Positions 1 to 6,804 are shown, numbered from the stretch's first letter. The stretch: DNA of 8,947 bases from Burkholderiales bacterium (GCA_025936275.1 JAICTR010000094.1:1-8947); one strand, 5' to 3'. A program made the numbers and translations. The notes: generated from the sequence alone by a model not told the origin.

Positions 1-1
1 C

Positions 2-784
2 GTCATGAAGCTGCTGGAGGTCGTGCGCGGCGCCAAGACCGCGCCCGACGTGCTGATGACGGTGATGAAGCTGGGCAAGAAGATCAAGAAGACCTGCGTG
101 GTCTCCGGCGTCTGCGACGGCTTCATCGGCAACCGCATGATCGAGCAGTACCTGCGCCAGGCGCTGTTTCTCATCGAGGAGGGCGCCTCGCCGCAGCAGG
201 TGGACGCGGCGCTCGAGAAGTTCGGCTTCGCGATGGGCCCGTTCCGCATGAGCGATCTCGCCGGCAACGACATCGGCTGGGCGATCCGCAAGCGGCGCTA
301 CGTCGAGCGGCCGAATTTCGTCTACTCGCGCATCGCCGATCGCCTCTGCGAGCAGGGACGCTTCGGCCAGAAGACCGGCGCCGGCTGGTACCGCTACGAA
401 CCCGGCCGTCGCGACGCGATCCCCGATCCGAAGGTGGACGAGATGATCGCGGCGTACCGCAAGGAGAAGGGCATCGCGCCGCGCAAGATCGACGACGCCG
501 AGATCGTCGAGCGCTGCGTGTACGCGCTGGTGAACGAGGGCGCGCGCATCCTCGAGGAGGGCATCGCCGCGCGCGCCTCCGACATCGACATGGTGTATCT
601 CACCGGCTATGGCTTCCCGCCGCATCGCGGCGGGCCGATGCTCTACGCGGACATGGTCGGACCCTACAACGTGGTGCGCGCGATGCGCCGCTTCGAATCC
701 GCGGGCACCGGCGATCCGTCGTTCTGGAAGCCGGCGCCGATGCTGGTAAAGCTGGCGAATGAAGGGAAATCGTTCAATGGTTGA
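2..784 (+). CDS. 3-hydroxyacyl-CoA dehydrogenase, C-terminal part of a FadB/FadJ-type multifunctional protein (5' partial)
   Basis: The NAD-dependent enzyme oxidises 3-hydroxyacyl-CoA to 3-ketoacyl-CoA in beta-oxidation, in the cytoplasm. The reading frame is open at the left edge, so the N-terminus is missing and the ATG at 5 is an internal methionine. Numbering from that ATG, MKLLEVVRG (1-9) is the end of the NAD-binding domain. Its Glu5 corresponds to the Glu of the catalytic His-Glu pair, and the His would lie just outside the window. GFIGNR (39-44) opens the first 3HCDH C-terminal domain. A second such domain follows at about 165-259 with GYGFPPHRGGP (201-211). Two tandem C-terminal domains are typical of bifunctional hydratase/dehydrogenase proteins rather than short single-function ones, so a crotonase domain upstream is expected but unseen. 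The stop codon overlaps the thiolase start by 8 bases, indicating coupled expression of consecutive pathway steps. Fatty acids are the likely substrate, but aromatic-derived acyl-CoAs are possible. Confidence 0.93.
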   Translation, partial: VMKLLEVVRGAKTAPDVLMTVMKLGKKIKKTCVVSGVCDGFIGNRMIEQYLRQALFLIEEGASPQQVDAALEKFGFAMGPFRMSDLAGNDIGWAIRKRRYVERPNFVYSRIADRLCEQGRFGQKTGAGWYRYEPGRRDAIPDPKVDEMIAAYRKEKGIAPRKIDDAEIVERCVYALVNEGARILEEGIAARASDIDMVYLTGYGFPPHRGGPMLYADMVGPYNVVRAMRRFESAGTGDPSFWKPAPMLVKLANEGKSFNG

Positions 785-1955
785 CGCCGTCATCGTCTCC
801 ACCGCCCGCACCGGCCTCGCGAAGTCCTGGCGCGGCGCGCTCAACATGACCCATGGCGCGACCATGGGCGGACATGTCGTGCGCCACGCGATCGAGCGCG
901 CAGGCATCGATCCGGCGAGCGTCGAGGACGTGATCATGGGCTGCGCGCTGCCCGAAGGCGCGACCGGCGGCAACATCGCGCGGCAGATCGCGCTGCGCGC
1001 CGGCTGCCCGGTCTCGGTCGCCGGCATGACGGTGAACCGCTTCTGCTCCTCGGGACTGCAGGCGATCGCGCTCGCGGCGCAGCGCATCCTCGCCGGCGAA
1101 GGCGACACCTACGTCGCGGGCGGCGTGGAATCGATCTCCTGCGTGCAGAACGAGGCGAACCGCCACATGGCGCGCGAGGCGTGGCTCGCGGAGCACAAGC
1201 CCGGCATTTACTGGTCGATGCTCGAGACCGCCGAGAACGTCGCCAAGCGCTACGGCATCCCGCGCGAGAAGCAGGACGAGTACGGCGCGCGCAGCCAGCA
1301 GCGCGCGGCGGCCGCCGCGGCCGCGGGCAAATTCGCCGACGAGATCGTCCCGATCGAGGTGCGCATGGGCGTCGCGGACAAGGAGACCGCGCGCCTCTTC
1401 ACGAAGGAAGTCACGCTCGCCGCGGACGAAGGCATACGTCCCGACACCACGCTCGAAGGCGTTGCGAAGATCCGGCCGGCCCTCCCCGGCGGCGTGGTGG
1501 CCGCGGGCAACGCGAGCCAGTTCTCCGACGGCGCTTCCGGGTGCGTGGTGATGAGCGATGCGGCCGCGGCGCGCACCGGCGCGAAGCCCCTCGGCGTCTT
1601 CCGCGGCTTCGCGGTCGCCGGCTGCGAGCCCGACGAGATGGGCATCGGTCCGGTATTCGCGGTGCCGAAGCTCTTGAAGCGCGCGGGCCTCAAGGTCGAG
1701 GACGTCGGCCTCTGGGAGCTCAACGAGGCGTTCGCGGTGCAGGTGATCTACTGCCGCGACAAGCTGGGCATTCCCGACGATCGGCTGAACGTCAACGGCG
1801 GCGCGATCGCGGTGGGCCACCCGTACGGCGTCACCGGCTCGCGACTCACCGGCCACGCGCTGATCGAAGGCAAGCGCCGCGGCGTGAAATACGTCGTCGC
1901 GACGATGTGCATCGGCGGCGGCATGGGCGCCGCGGGCCTCTTCGAGGTGGCATAG
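777..1955 (+). CDS. Acetyl-CoA acyltransferase (thiolase, FadA-like)
   Basis: Thiolases cleave 3-ketoacyl-CoA with CoA to give acetyl-CoA and a shortened acyl-CoA, the last step of beta-oxidation. The protein has 392 residues, the usual family length. All three catalytic positions are visible: the nucleophile Cys90 in NRFCSSGLQ, His348 in VGHPYG, and the acid/base Cys378 in MCIGGGMGAAG near the C-terminus. NEAFA, typical of the family, precedes the His. I chose the ATG at 777 because GAAGGGA (761-767) lies 9 bases upstream and the protein then begins MVDAVIVSTARTG, a standard thiolase N-terminus. An ATG at 759 would add six unconserved residues. It overlaps the dehydrogenase stop in ATGGTTGA, so it is probably translationally coupled as the beta subunit of a FadBA-like pair. 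Degradative chain-length preference cannot be read from the sequence. A biosynthetic acetoacetyl-CoA thiolase is less likely given the neighbour. Confidence 0.95.
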   Translation: MVDAVIVSTARTGLAKSWRGALNMTHGATMGGHVVRHAIERAGIDPASVEDVIMGCALPEGATGGNIARQIALRAGCPVSVAGMTVNRFCSSGLQAIALAAQRILAGEGDTYVAGGVESISCVQNEANRHMAREAWLAEHKPGIYWSMLETAENVAKRYGIPREKQDEYGARSQQRAAAAAAAGKFADEIVPIEVRMGVADKETARLFTKEVTLAADEGIRPDTTLEGVAKIRPALPGGVVAAGNASQFSDGASGCVVMSDAAAARTGAKPLGVFRGFAVAGCEPDEMGIGPVFAVPKLLKRAGLKVEDVGLWELNEAFAVQVIYCRDKLGIPDDRLNVNGGAIAVGHPYGVTGSRLTGHALIEGKRRGVKYVVATMCIGGGMGAAGLFEVA

Positions 1956-1963
1956 GGCAGCGC

Positions 1964-2356
1964 GTGGGCGTCCGCGGCCTCGACCACTACAACCTGCGCG
2001 CGCCGCGCGAGCTGCTCGAGCGCATCCGCGACTGGTATCGCGACGCGATCGGCCTCGAGGTGGGCGAGCGCCCGCCGTTCCGCTTCCAGGGCTACTGGCT
2101 CTACGCCGGTGGGCGGCCGATCCTGCACCTGAGCGAGGCGGGCGCGGGCGAGGCGCATCCGGTGCCGGGCAGCGGCACGTTCGACCACGTCGCGTTCGCG
2201 TGCCGCGGAATCGCCGCGATGCGTGCGCGTCTCGATGCGCTGGGCGTTCCCTATCGCGTGGCCGACGTGCCGCTCACCGGCGTGCGGCAGATCTTCATGC
2301 ACGATCCGGCCGGCAACGGCGTCGAGCTGAACTTCGTCGCGCGCGACGAGGACTGA
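1964..2356 (+). CDS. VOC-superfamily (glyoxalase/dioxygenase-like) protein
   Basis: This small cytoplasmic protein of 130 residues belongs to the vicinal oxygen chelate fold, whose members bind a divalent metal and include glyoxalase I, extradiol dioxygenases and methylmalonyl-CoA epimerase. Four candidate metal ligands sit at the expected places in the two beta-alpha-beta-beta-beta modules: His8 (LDHYNL), His55 (ILHLSE), His75 (FDHVAF) and Glu121 (GNGVELNF). Their spacing resembles glyoxalase I, but the second ligand here is His. I use GTG at 1964, eight bases after the thiolase stop, because the first beta strand (VGVRGLDHYNL) starts there and AGGGCAG (1954-1960) precedes it. The frame stays open far upstream inside the thiolase gene, but that part is a shadow. 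The stop is three bases before the next gene. The reaction is unknown. Position in a beta-oxidation operon makes an acyl-CoA or ring-cleavage role possible. Confidence 0.85.
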   Translation: MGVRGLDHYNLRAPRELLERIRDWYRDAIGLEVGERPPFRFQGYWLYAGGRPILHLSEAGAGEAHPVPGSGTFDHVAFACRGIAAMRARLDALGVPYRVADVPLTGVRQIFMHDPAGNGVELNFVARDED

Positions 2357-2359
2357 GCG

Positions 2360-3244
2360 ATGGCCGAAGGCTTCCGCGGCGTCTTCCCCTATCTCGTCTC
2401 GCCGATCGACGCGCGCGGCGCGGTGAAGGCCGAGGTGCTCGCGAAGCTTTGCGAGGATCTCGTCGCCGCCGGCGTGCACGGCCTCACGGCGCTCGGCTCG
2501 ACGGGCGAGTTCGCGTACCTTTCGCGCGAGCAGCGGCGGCGCGTCGTCGAGGTCGTCGTGGCGGCGGCGAAGGGCCGCGTGCCGGTGGTGGCGGGCGTCG
2601 CCTCGACCACCATCGCCGATGCGGTCTCGCAAGCGCGCGACTACCGCGCGATCGGCGTCGACGGCATCCTCGCGATCCTCGAGGCTTACTTTCCCATCGG
2701 CGACGACGGCGTGTTCGACTACTTCCGCGCGATCGCCGAGTCCGTGCCGCTGCCGATCGTGCTCTACACCAACCCGAACTTCCAGCGCTCCGACCTGAGC
2801 CTTCCGGCGATCGAGCGCCTGAGCCGCGTCGGCAACATCGGCTACATCAAGGACGCGTCGTCCAACACCGGGCGGCTGCTCTCGATCCTCGAGCGCGTCG
2901 AGGGCCGCATGCAGGTGTTCGCCGCGTCCGCGCACAGTCCCGCGTGCGTGATGCTGATCGGCGGCATCGGCTGGATGGCGGGACCGGCATGCGTCGCGCC
3001 GCGCCAAAGCGTGGAGCTCTACGAGCTCTGCCGCCGCGGCGACTGGCGCGCCGCCATGGAGCGGCAGCGCCCGCTGTGGCGATTGAACCAGGCGTTCGCG
3101 AAGCACAACCTCGCCGCGTGCATCAAGGGCGGCCTCACGCTGCAGGGCTACGACGTGGGCCGGCCGCTGCCGCCGCAGGCGCCGCTTTCGGGCGAAGGCA
3201 TCGAGGAAGTGCGGCATGCGCTTTCGGCGATCGGTGCCCTGTAG
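2360..3244 (+). CDS. DapA/NanA-superfamily (DHDPS family) aldolase or hydratase
   Basis: Enzymes of this TIM-barrel family form a Schiff base between a lysine and a 2-keto acid such as pyruvate, then perform aldol cleavage or condensation, or dehydration. The protein has 294 residues, normal for the family. Visible hallmarks are GSTGE (46-50, equivalent to the GTTGE loop), Tyr136 in VLYTNPN and the Schiff-base Lys164 in YIKDAS, matching E. coli DapA Tyr133 and Lys161. The Arg that DapA uses after its YNVPSR motif to hold the dicarboxylic substrate is not at that position (Phe141 instead), and the first Thr of the loop is Ser47. It is therefore probably not the lysine-pathway enzyme but a catabolic relative such as a keto-acid aldolase or dehydratase. 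The start is supported by GAGGA (2348-2352), 7 bases upstream, and the gene begins three bases after the VOC stop. The actual substrate is unknown. Confidence 0.88.
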   Translation: MAEGFRGVFPYLVSPIDARGAVKAEVLAKLCEDLVAAGVHGLTALGSTGEFAYLSREQRRRVVEVVVAAAKGRVPVVAGVASTTIADAVSQARDYRAIGVDGILAILEAYFPIGDDGVFDYFRAIAESVPLPIVLYTNPNFQRSDLSLPAIERLSRVGNIGYIKDASSNTGRLLSILERVEGRMQVFAASAHSPACVMLIGGIGWMAGPACVAPRQSVELYELCRRGDWRAAMERQRPLWRLNQAFAKHNLAACIKGGLTLQGYDVGRPLPPQAPLSGEGIEEVRHALSAIGAL

Positions 3245-4190
3245 CGCGATCCGCTCCACCTTCGCGGCGGCCGCGCTGGCGCTCGCCGCTTCGTGCGCGC
3301 CGCTCGGGGCGAGCGAGCATGCGCCGCATTCACGCACGCAGCTCGTGATGCTCGGCACCGGCAACCCCGCGCCGGATCCCGATCGCTTTGGTCCGGCGAC
3401 GGTCGTGCTGGTGGACGACGTGCCGTACCTCGTCGATTGCGGCGTCGGCGTGGTGCGCCGCTGGGCGGCGGCGATTCGCGAGCACCGGCTGCACGCGCGG
3501 GTCACGGACCTGAAGACGGCGTTCGTCACGCACCTGCACTCGGACCATACGCTCGGCCTCGCGGAGCTGGTCCTGACGCCCTGGACCATCGCCGGCGACG
3601 CGCGCTTCGCCAAGCGCGGCGCGGGCGACGGAGCGCTCGAAATCCATGGCCCCAAGGGTCTCGCCCGCATGACGGCGCACCTGCTGGCCGCGTACGACGA
3701 GGACATCCGGATCCGCACCGGTCCCGGCGGCGAGAACGCCGGCGGCGATCCGCCCCGCGTGCAGGTGCATGAAATCGATGCCGGCGTGGTGTTCCGCGAC
3801 GAAAGGGTAACCGTCACGGCGTTCCGCGTGCGGCACGGCACCTGGCGTGAGGCTTTCGGATTCCGCTTCGATACGCCGGATGCGACCATCGTCATCACCG
3901 GCGATACGGCCTACACGCCGGAGGTCGCGGCCCAATGCCGCCGCTGCGACATCCTCGTGCACGAGGGCGGCGTCGCGGGCGACCCGAGCGCCTATTTCCG
4001 AGCCTTCCACAGCAGCGCGGAAGATGTCGCGCGCACCGCGAACGCGGCCCGCCCGCGGCTGCTCGTGCTGTACCACCAGCGCGGGTCGAACGCAGCCGGG
4101 CTCGCCGCGATCCGGGCGCGCTATCCAGGACCGGTGGTGGTGGCCCGCGACCTACAGCGCTTCGATGTCGGGGCGCTTGCGGATCGGTAG
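3216..4190 (+). CDS. Exported metallo-beta-lactamase-fold hydrolase (RNase Z/arylsulfatase-like group)
   Basis: The 324-residue protein carries a full dinuclear zinc site: HLHSDH (106-111), His207 in VRHG, Asp230 in ITGD and His287 in LYHQRG. A further His265 in FHSSAEDVA matches the HSSA/HST motif of the RNase Z-like branch. An N-terminal stretch (about 15-32) is hydrophobic and Ala-rich and ends LAASC, a weak lipobox with Cys27. The protein is thus probably exported, either as a lipoprotein or cleaved after ALA-type residues. Export argues against a tRNA-processing role and favours a periplasmic esterase, sulfatase or lactonase-like activity. The start overlaps the aldolase gene by 29 bases. 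It is supported by GAGGAAG (3203-3209), 6 bases ahead, and by the signal peptide it yields. Zinc binding is well supported by the motifs, but the substrate is unknown. Confidence 0.87.
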   Translation: MRFRRSVPCSAIRSTFAAAALALAASCAPLGASEHAPHSRTQLVMLGTGNPAPDPDRFGPATVVLVDDVPYLVDCGVGVVRRWAAAIREHRLHARVTDLKTAFVTHLHSDHTLGLAELVLTPWTIAGDARFAKRGAGDGALEIHGPKGLARMTAHLLAAYDEDIRIRTGPGGENAGGDPPRVQVHEIDAGVVFRDERVTVTAFRVRHGTWREAFGFRFDTPDATIVITGDTAYTPEVAAQCRRCDILVHEGGVAGDPSAYFRAFHSSAEDVARTANAARPRLLVLYHQRGSNAAGLAAIRARYPGPVVVARDLQRFDVGALADR

Positions 4191-4227
4191 AATGCCGGTT
4201 CCCGCGATTTCCAAGGGTTGCAACCGG

Positions 4228-4983
4228 ATGAAGCGCTTCCACGCGACGCTTTTCGCGCCGCTCGCACTCGCCGCCGCGGCGGCCGCGTTCGGCCAGCAGA
4301 TCACGATCGAGCCGGCGCATCCCTCGTCGCTCGACACCGTGCGCCTGCGCTACGCGCATGCGGGCTGCACCAACGGCGATTCGGCGCAGGTTTCGCAGGA
4401 AGCGAACCGCATCACGGTGAACGTGGATCGCGGCGGCGTCTCGCCCGATTGCGGCACCGTCGCGGGATTCTTCGAGGAATTCACGCTGGGACGGCTTCCC
4501 GCGGGCGAGTACGACGCCTCGCTCGTCGTGTCGCCGCCCTCGGGAACGCTCGGCCCCACGGACCTCGTCGGCCCGATCCACATCTCGGTCGCGCGCGCCG
4601 GCGCGACGCGCTCGCTGCACCCGCACGACGACTACTCCGACATGTGGTGGAACCCGCGCGAGCCGGGCTGGGCGCTCACGCTGAACCAGCTGCGCGAGAA
4701 GCTCTTCATGGTGTGGGTCGCGTACGACGACGCGGGCAAGGCGTCGTGGCTGGTGGTGCCCGGCGGATCGTGGTCGCGCGACGCCTCGAACCGCCTGCGC
4801 TTCGCGGGCAAGATCTATCGCACGCAGGGCACGCCCTGGCAGCTCCCGTTCGATCCCGCGGCCACGCGCCTCACGCAGGCGGGCACCGCGAGCTTCACGC
4901 CGCTCGACGCGAGCCACGGCATCTTCGAGTACACGGTCGATGGCGTGAGCGGCTCCAAGATGGTCGAGCGCTTCCGTTTCTGA
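4228..4983 (+). CDS. Exported protein of unknown function with a C-terminal WWNP...GW module
   Basis: The protein has 251 residues. A signal peptide is clear: MKRF, then a hydrophobic Ala-rich core, and likely cleavage near AAFGQ-QITIEP (about 22-24). Residues 25-122 look like a beta-rich, Ig-like domain containing two cysteines (47 and 75) that could form a disulfide. From about 136 to the end there is a module with YSDMWWNPREPGWALTLNQ (136-154), a hydrophobic strand LFMVWVAYDDAGKASWLVVPGG (159-180), AGKIYRTQG (193-201) and a YTVDG-type ending. From memory, this pattern recurs in secreted proteins of Burkholderiales and xanthomonads with no established role. The ATG at 4228 was preferred over one at 4192 because it places the signal peptide at the N-terminus and has AAGGG (4213-4217) ten bases before it. 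A gap of 37 bases separates it from the hydrolase gene, so it may share that transcript. Confidence 0.8.
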   Translation: MKRFHATLFAPLALAAAAAAFGQQITIEPAHPSSLDTVRLRYAHAGCTNGDSAQVSQEANRITVNVDRGGVSPDCGTVAGFFEEFTLGRLPAGEYDASLVVSPPSGTLGPTDLVGPIHISVARAGATRSLHPHDDYSDMWWNPREPGWALTLNQLREKLFMVWVAYDDAGKASWLVVPGGSWSRDASNRLRFAGKIYRTQGTPWQLPFDPAATRLTQAGTASFTPLDASHGIFEYTVDGVSGSKMVERFRF

Positions 4984-5002
4984 CGCACTTCCTCCTCCCG
5001 AC

Positions 5003-5506
5003 ATGAAACCGAACCGCGTTCCTTCAGTGCTTTCGAAAGTCCTCGTGATGCTCCTGCTCGCCGGACTGCCCGCGCTCGCCGCCGCCGACGAAGGCGACCA
5101 GCAGGCGCTCGACCAGTGCATCGCCGCGTGGGGCAAGTCCTCGCCCTTCCGCAAGGGCACGCGTGCCGATGGCGTGATCGCGACGGGCGTGAAGGTGTTC
5201 GGCATCGGCCAGTCGTCGAGCGGCGACGATCCGGTGACGCGCCAGCCGCGCCTGGTCCTCGTGCGCCCCGCGGTGAACGTGATGGGCCGCAGCACCATCC
5301 GCCTCGCCAACCCGCACGGCTGGTACTGCTTCCGCTCCAACGTCACGGTGATGGGCAAGCTCGAGATCGACGCGCAGTGCTACGCGCACCTCGCCAACGC
5401 ACGCGAGTCGGGGACCGCGGTCGGCGCCGCCGACGAGAGCAACAAGGGAGTCGCGGTGTTCGGCGCGCTGCGCGTGAAGCGCTTCGGCTGCGACAAGGGC
5501 CGCTGA
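5003..5506 (+). CDS. Small exported cysteine-containing protein with repeated V-x-V-[M/F]-G motif, unknown function
   Basis: The protein has 167 residues and an N-terminal signal peptide (basic MKPNR, hydrophobic VLVMLLLAGLPALAAA, cleavage near residue 28). The mature part contains four cysteines (39, 109, 126, 163), so two disulfides in the periplasm are plausible. A short motif recurs four times: VKVFG (63), VNVMG (91), VTVMG (114) and VAVFG (150). Three of these are followed by alternating hydrophobic residues (STIRL, KLEID, ALRVK), as in stacked beta strands. I do not recognise a named family. The ATG at 5003 has no Shine-Dalgarno sequence; it is preceded instead by the pyrimidine tract CCTCCTCCC (4991-4999). 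An internal ATG at 5048 would spoil the signal peptide. The gene follows the previous one by 19 bases and probably shares its transcript. A structural or surface role is only an inference. Confidence 0.75.
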   Translation: MKPNRVPSVLSKVLVMLLLAGLPALAAADEGDQQALDQCIAAWGKSSPFRKGTRADGVIATGVKVFGIGQSSSGDDPVTRQPRLVLVRPAVNVMGRSTIRLANPHGWYCFRSNVTVMGKLEIDAQCYAHLANARESGTAVGAADESNKGVAVFGALRVKRFGCDKGR

Positions 5507-5515
5507 CGCCTTCGA

Positions 5516-5521
5516 AGGAGG
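5516..5521 (+). promoter_or_regulatory. Strong Shine-Dalgarno site that fixes a GTG start
   Basis: AGGAGG lies 5 bases before the GTG at 5527. The open frame extends far upstream inside the preceding gene in another frame, so this site is the main evidence for where the small membrane protein begins. Confidence 0.75.
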
Positions 5522-5526
5522 CCGCC

Positions 5527-5787
5527 GTGGAGCACACGACCGTCCGCAACGAGGACGCGCAACGCGAGCTGGAGCGCCGCGCGCTGCGCAACGTCCGTGC
5601 GCTGGTGGACAACCTCGAGCGGCGCGAGCGCATCGACGCGCGCCGCGGCATGCGCCTCGTCGCGGGAGTCCTGGTCGGCGTGATGCTCGCGATCGGTGCG
5701 GCCTTCGCGATCGTCCACTGGACGCACCGGCCGAGCGGCTCGACGGAGATCCAGCTCGCCCCGGTCCGCGTGCCCCCGGCTCGTTAA
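5527..5787 (+). CDS. Small single-pass membrane protein, hypothetical
   Basis: The 86-residue protein is predicted from a GTG start with AGGAGG 5 bases upstream. Residues 1-40 are strongly charged and helix-prone (EDAQRELERRALRNVRALVDNLERRERIDARR), a likely amphipathic or coiled-coil segment on the cytoplasmic side. Residues 42-65 form one transmembrane helix (MRLVAGVLVGVMLAIGAAFAIV). A short tail with prolines (66-86) would face the periplasm. This topology follows the positive-inside rule, since arginines cluster before the helix. I do not recognise a family. The gene is 20 bases after the 167-residue exported protein, so it probably ends the plus-strand unit. Its TAA stop overlaps the stop of the convergent HPP gene in TTAA. 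Confidence 0.68.
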   Translation: MEHTTVRNEDAQRELERRALRNVRALVDNLERRERIDARRGMRLVAGVLVGVMLAIGAAFAIVHWTHRPSGSTEIQLAPVRVPPAR

Positions 5788-6344
5788 GGGCTCGCGCGCC
5801 GTTCGAGCTTCTCGCGCCGCACCGCCTCGCCGAACACGGCGATCAGCGCGATGCCGGCGAGCAGCACCAGCGCGCCCTTGAGGGTCGCGTCGAGAGCGCC
5901 GACCACGATCAGCAACGTCGTCGCTTCCGCCGGCGCATGGTTCGCGTCGGCGAGCTCCTGCAGCGCCATCGAGAGGAACACCGCGAGCGCGGCCGCGACG
6001 ACGCGCGCGCCGGTGAGCGCGTGGGAGATGTTCATCGGCGGCTGGTGCACGAGCCCGGTGATGCGCACCACGGCGAAGCCGACCGCGGCGCCGATGAGGT
6101 GGCCCACCACCACGTTCCACGGGCGCGCGGTGCGATGCTCCGGCGAGCGCGCCTGGATCGCGATGCTCGGGCCGAGGCTCGGGAACACCCACGGCACGCC
6201 GCTCGCCCAGCCGAGCGCGCCGATCGCCGCGATCACGAGCCCGCTGTAGACCGCCGGCGGGACGCGCCTCGCGAAGGGCGCCGCCGCGTGCCGCCGCTCC
6301 GCCTCAACGGCGGCGGGAGGTCCGTGCGAGATTCCGGGGATCAT
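5784..6344 (-). CDS. HPP-family integral membrane protein
   Basis: The 186-residue protein has four hydrophobic segments, at roughly 32-55, 77-97, 112-131 and 141-172. It shows HPP-family features: GPS (58-60) after the first helix, RPWNVVVGHLIGAAVG (74-89) matching the usual RNV-GH-LG-VG pattern, and a final conserved block at NHAPAEATTLLI (135-146). The tripeptide that names the family, HPP, is HAP here (136-138). A plant member has been linked to nitrite transport, but bacterial function is not established. The ATG at 6344 gives a short cytoplasmic N-terminus and a 41-base overlap with the upstream acidic-protein gene. No good Shine-Dalgarno precedes it, so translation may depend on coupling, and the exact start is uncertain. 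No in-frame GTG or TTG between it and the first helix offers an alternative. The gene ends the minus-strand unit. Confidence 0.82.
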   Translation of the reverse strand: MIPGISHGPPAAVEAERRHAAAPFARRVPPAVYSGLVIAAIGALGWASGVPWVFPSLGPSIAIQARSPEHRTARPWNVVVGHLIGAAVGFAVVRITGLVHQPPMNISHALTGARVVAAALAVFLSMALQELADANHAPAEATTLLIVVGALDATLKGALVLLAGIALIAVFGEAVRREKLERRASP

Positions 6345-6792
6345 CCGGGAGGTCGGGGCGATTCTCGTCGCCCTCATCGTACTGGCCGGCCTCCGGGTGG
6401 GACGCGTCGAGCTCGCCCGCCTCGATCGCACCGATGTCCTCGCCGTCCTCCTCGATGTGATCCACGTCGATGTCCCACGCGTCCGCGCGCGGATTGTCGC
6501 GCCCCGCCGCGGCGCGCTCGCCGCTGCCGCCCGCATCCGAGTCGCTGTCGAGGTTGCCGTCGCCCACGTCCGGGCCGCCGGTGTCGCCGGCGCGGCTCTC
6601 GTCGGGATCCTCGTTGGTGCCGCGATCGAGGCCGACGCGATCGGCGTCGTGCGCGAGCCCGTGCGCTCCCGGCACGTCGCTGCCGGGGTCGGAGCTGTCG
6701 CTCGGGCCGAGCGCCTCGGTGCCGTGGCCGAGTCCGGTGCGGCGGTCGCGGCCGGCCGGAAGGTTGTCGGGAGTGAGTGTGCTGGAAGACAT
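6304..6792 (-). CDS. Highly acidic, probably disordered protein of unknown function
   Basis: The protein has 162 residues. By my count 41 are Asp or Glu and 15 are Arg, with no Lys, Cys or Phe and only one Trp and one Tyr, so most of it is probably unstructured. It starts MSSSTLTPDNLPAGRDRRTG and ends RTSRRR. A segment with more order, DAWDIDVDHIEEDGEDIGAIE (104-124), could be a short binding helix. From memory, similar short proteins with GTGERA and IDVDHIE-like segments occur in Burkholderiales without a known role. The ATG at 6792 is chosen because AGGAGG (revcomp of 6799-6804) lies 6 bases before it. The frame stays open upstream through other genes, but that is a shadow. The gene lies 62 bases after the BON-domain gene and overlaps the HPP gene. 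No signal peptide is visible, so it is likely cytoplasmic. Confidence 0.72.
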   Translation of the reverse strand: MSSSTLTPDNLPAGRDRRTGLGHGTEALGPSDSSDPGSDVPGAHGLAHDADRVGLDRGTNEDPDESRAGDTGGPDVGDGNLDSDSDAGGSGERAAAGRDNPRADAWDIDVDHIEEDGEDIGAIEAGELDASHPEAGQYDEGDENRPDLPDDPRNLARTSRRR

Positions 6793-6797
6793 GGAAA

Positions 6798-6804
6798 CCT
6801 CCTC
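6798..6804 (-). promoter_or_regulatory. Shine-Dalgarno site of the acidic-protein gene
   Basis: The minus strand reads GAGGAGG, then TTTCC and the ATG at 6792. This strong site sets the start within a frame that is otherwise open for almost 2 kb. Confidence 0.75.

Noticed and set aside
774..1856. A 360-codon minus-strand frame
   Set aside because: It is antisense to the thiolase, has shadow-like composition and shows no recognisable motif.
1181..1963. Upstream extension of the VOC frame
   Set aside because: It lies within the thiolase coding region in another frame and is Arg-rich. The VOC fold starts right at the GTG at 1964.
1748..3898. A 716-codon open frame on the minus strand
   Set aside because: It lies opposite the VOC, aldolase and hydrolase genes, which have family motifs. 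The translation is Arg/Ala/His-rich with no domain, as GC-rich antisense shadows are.
3216..4190. Reading the metallo-hydrolase as tRNA-processing RNase Z
   Set aside because: The zinc motifs fit that branch, but an N-terminal export signal is present and it sits in a catabolic operon.
4192..4227. Earlier ATG for the WWNP-module protein
   Set aside because: It would put 12 residues before the basic MKRF signal-peptide start, and AAGGG suits the ATG at 4228.
3895..5358. A 487-codon minus-strand frame
   Set aside because: It is antisense to the exported hydrolase and two signal-peptide proteins and contains no recognisable domain.
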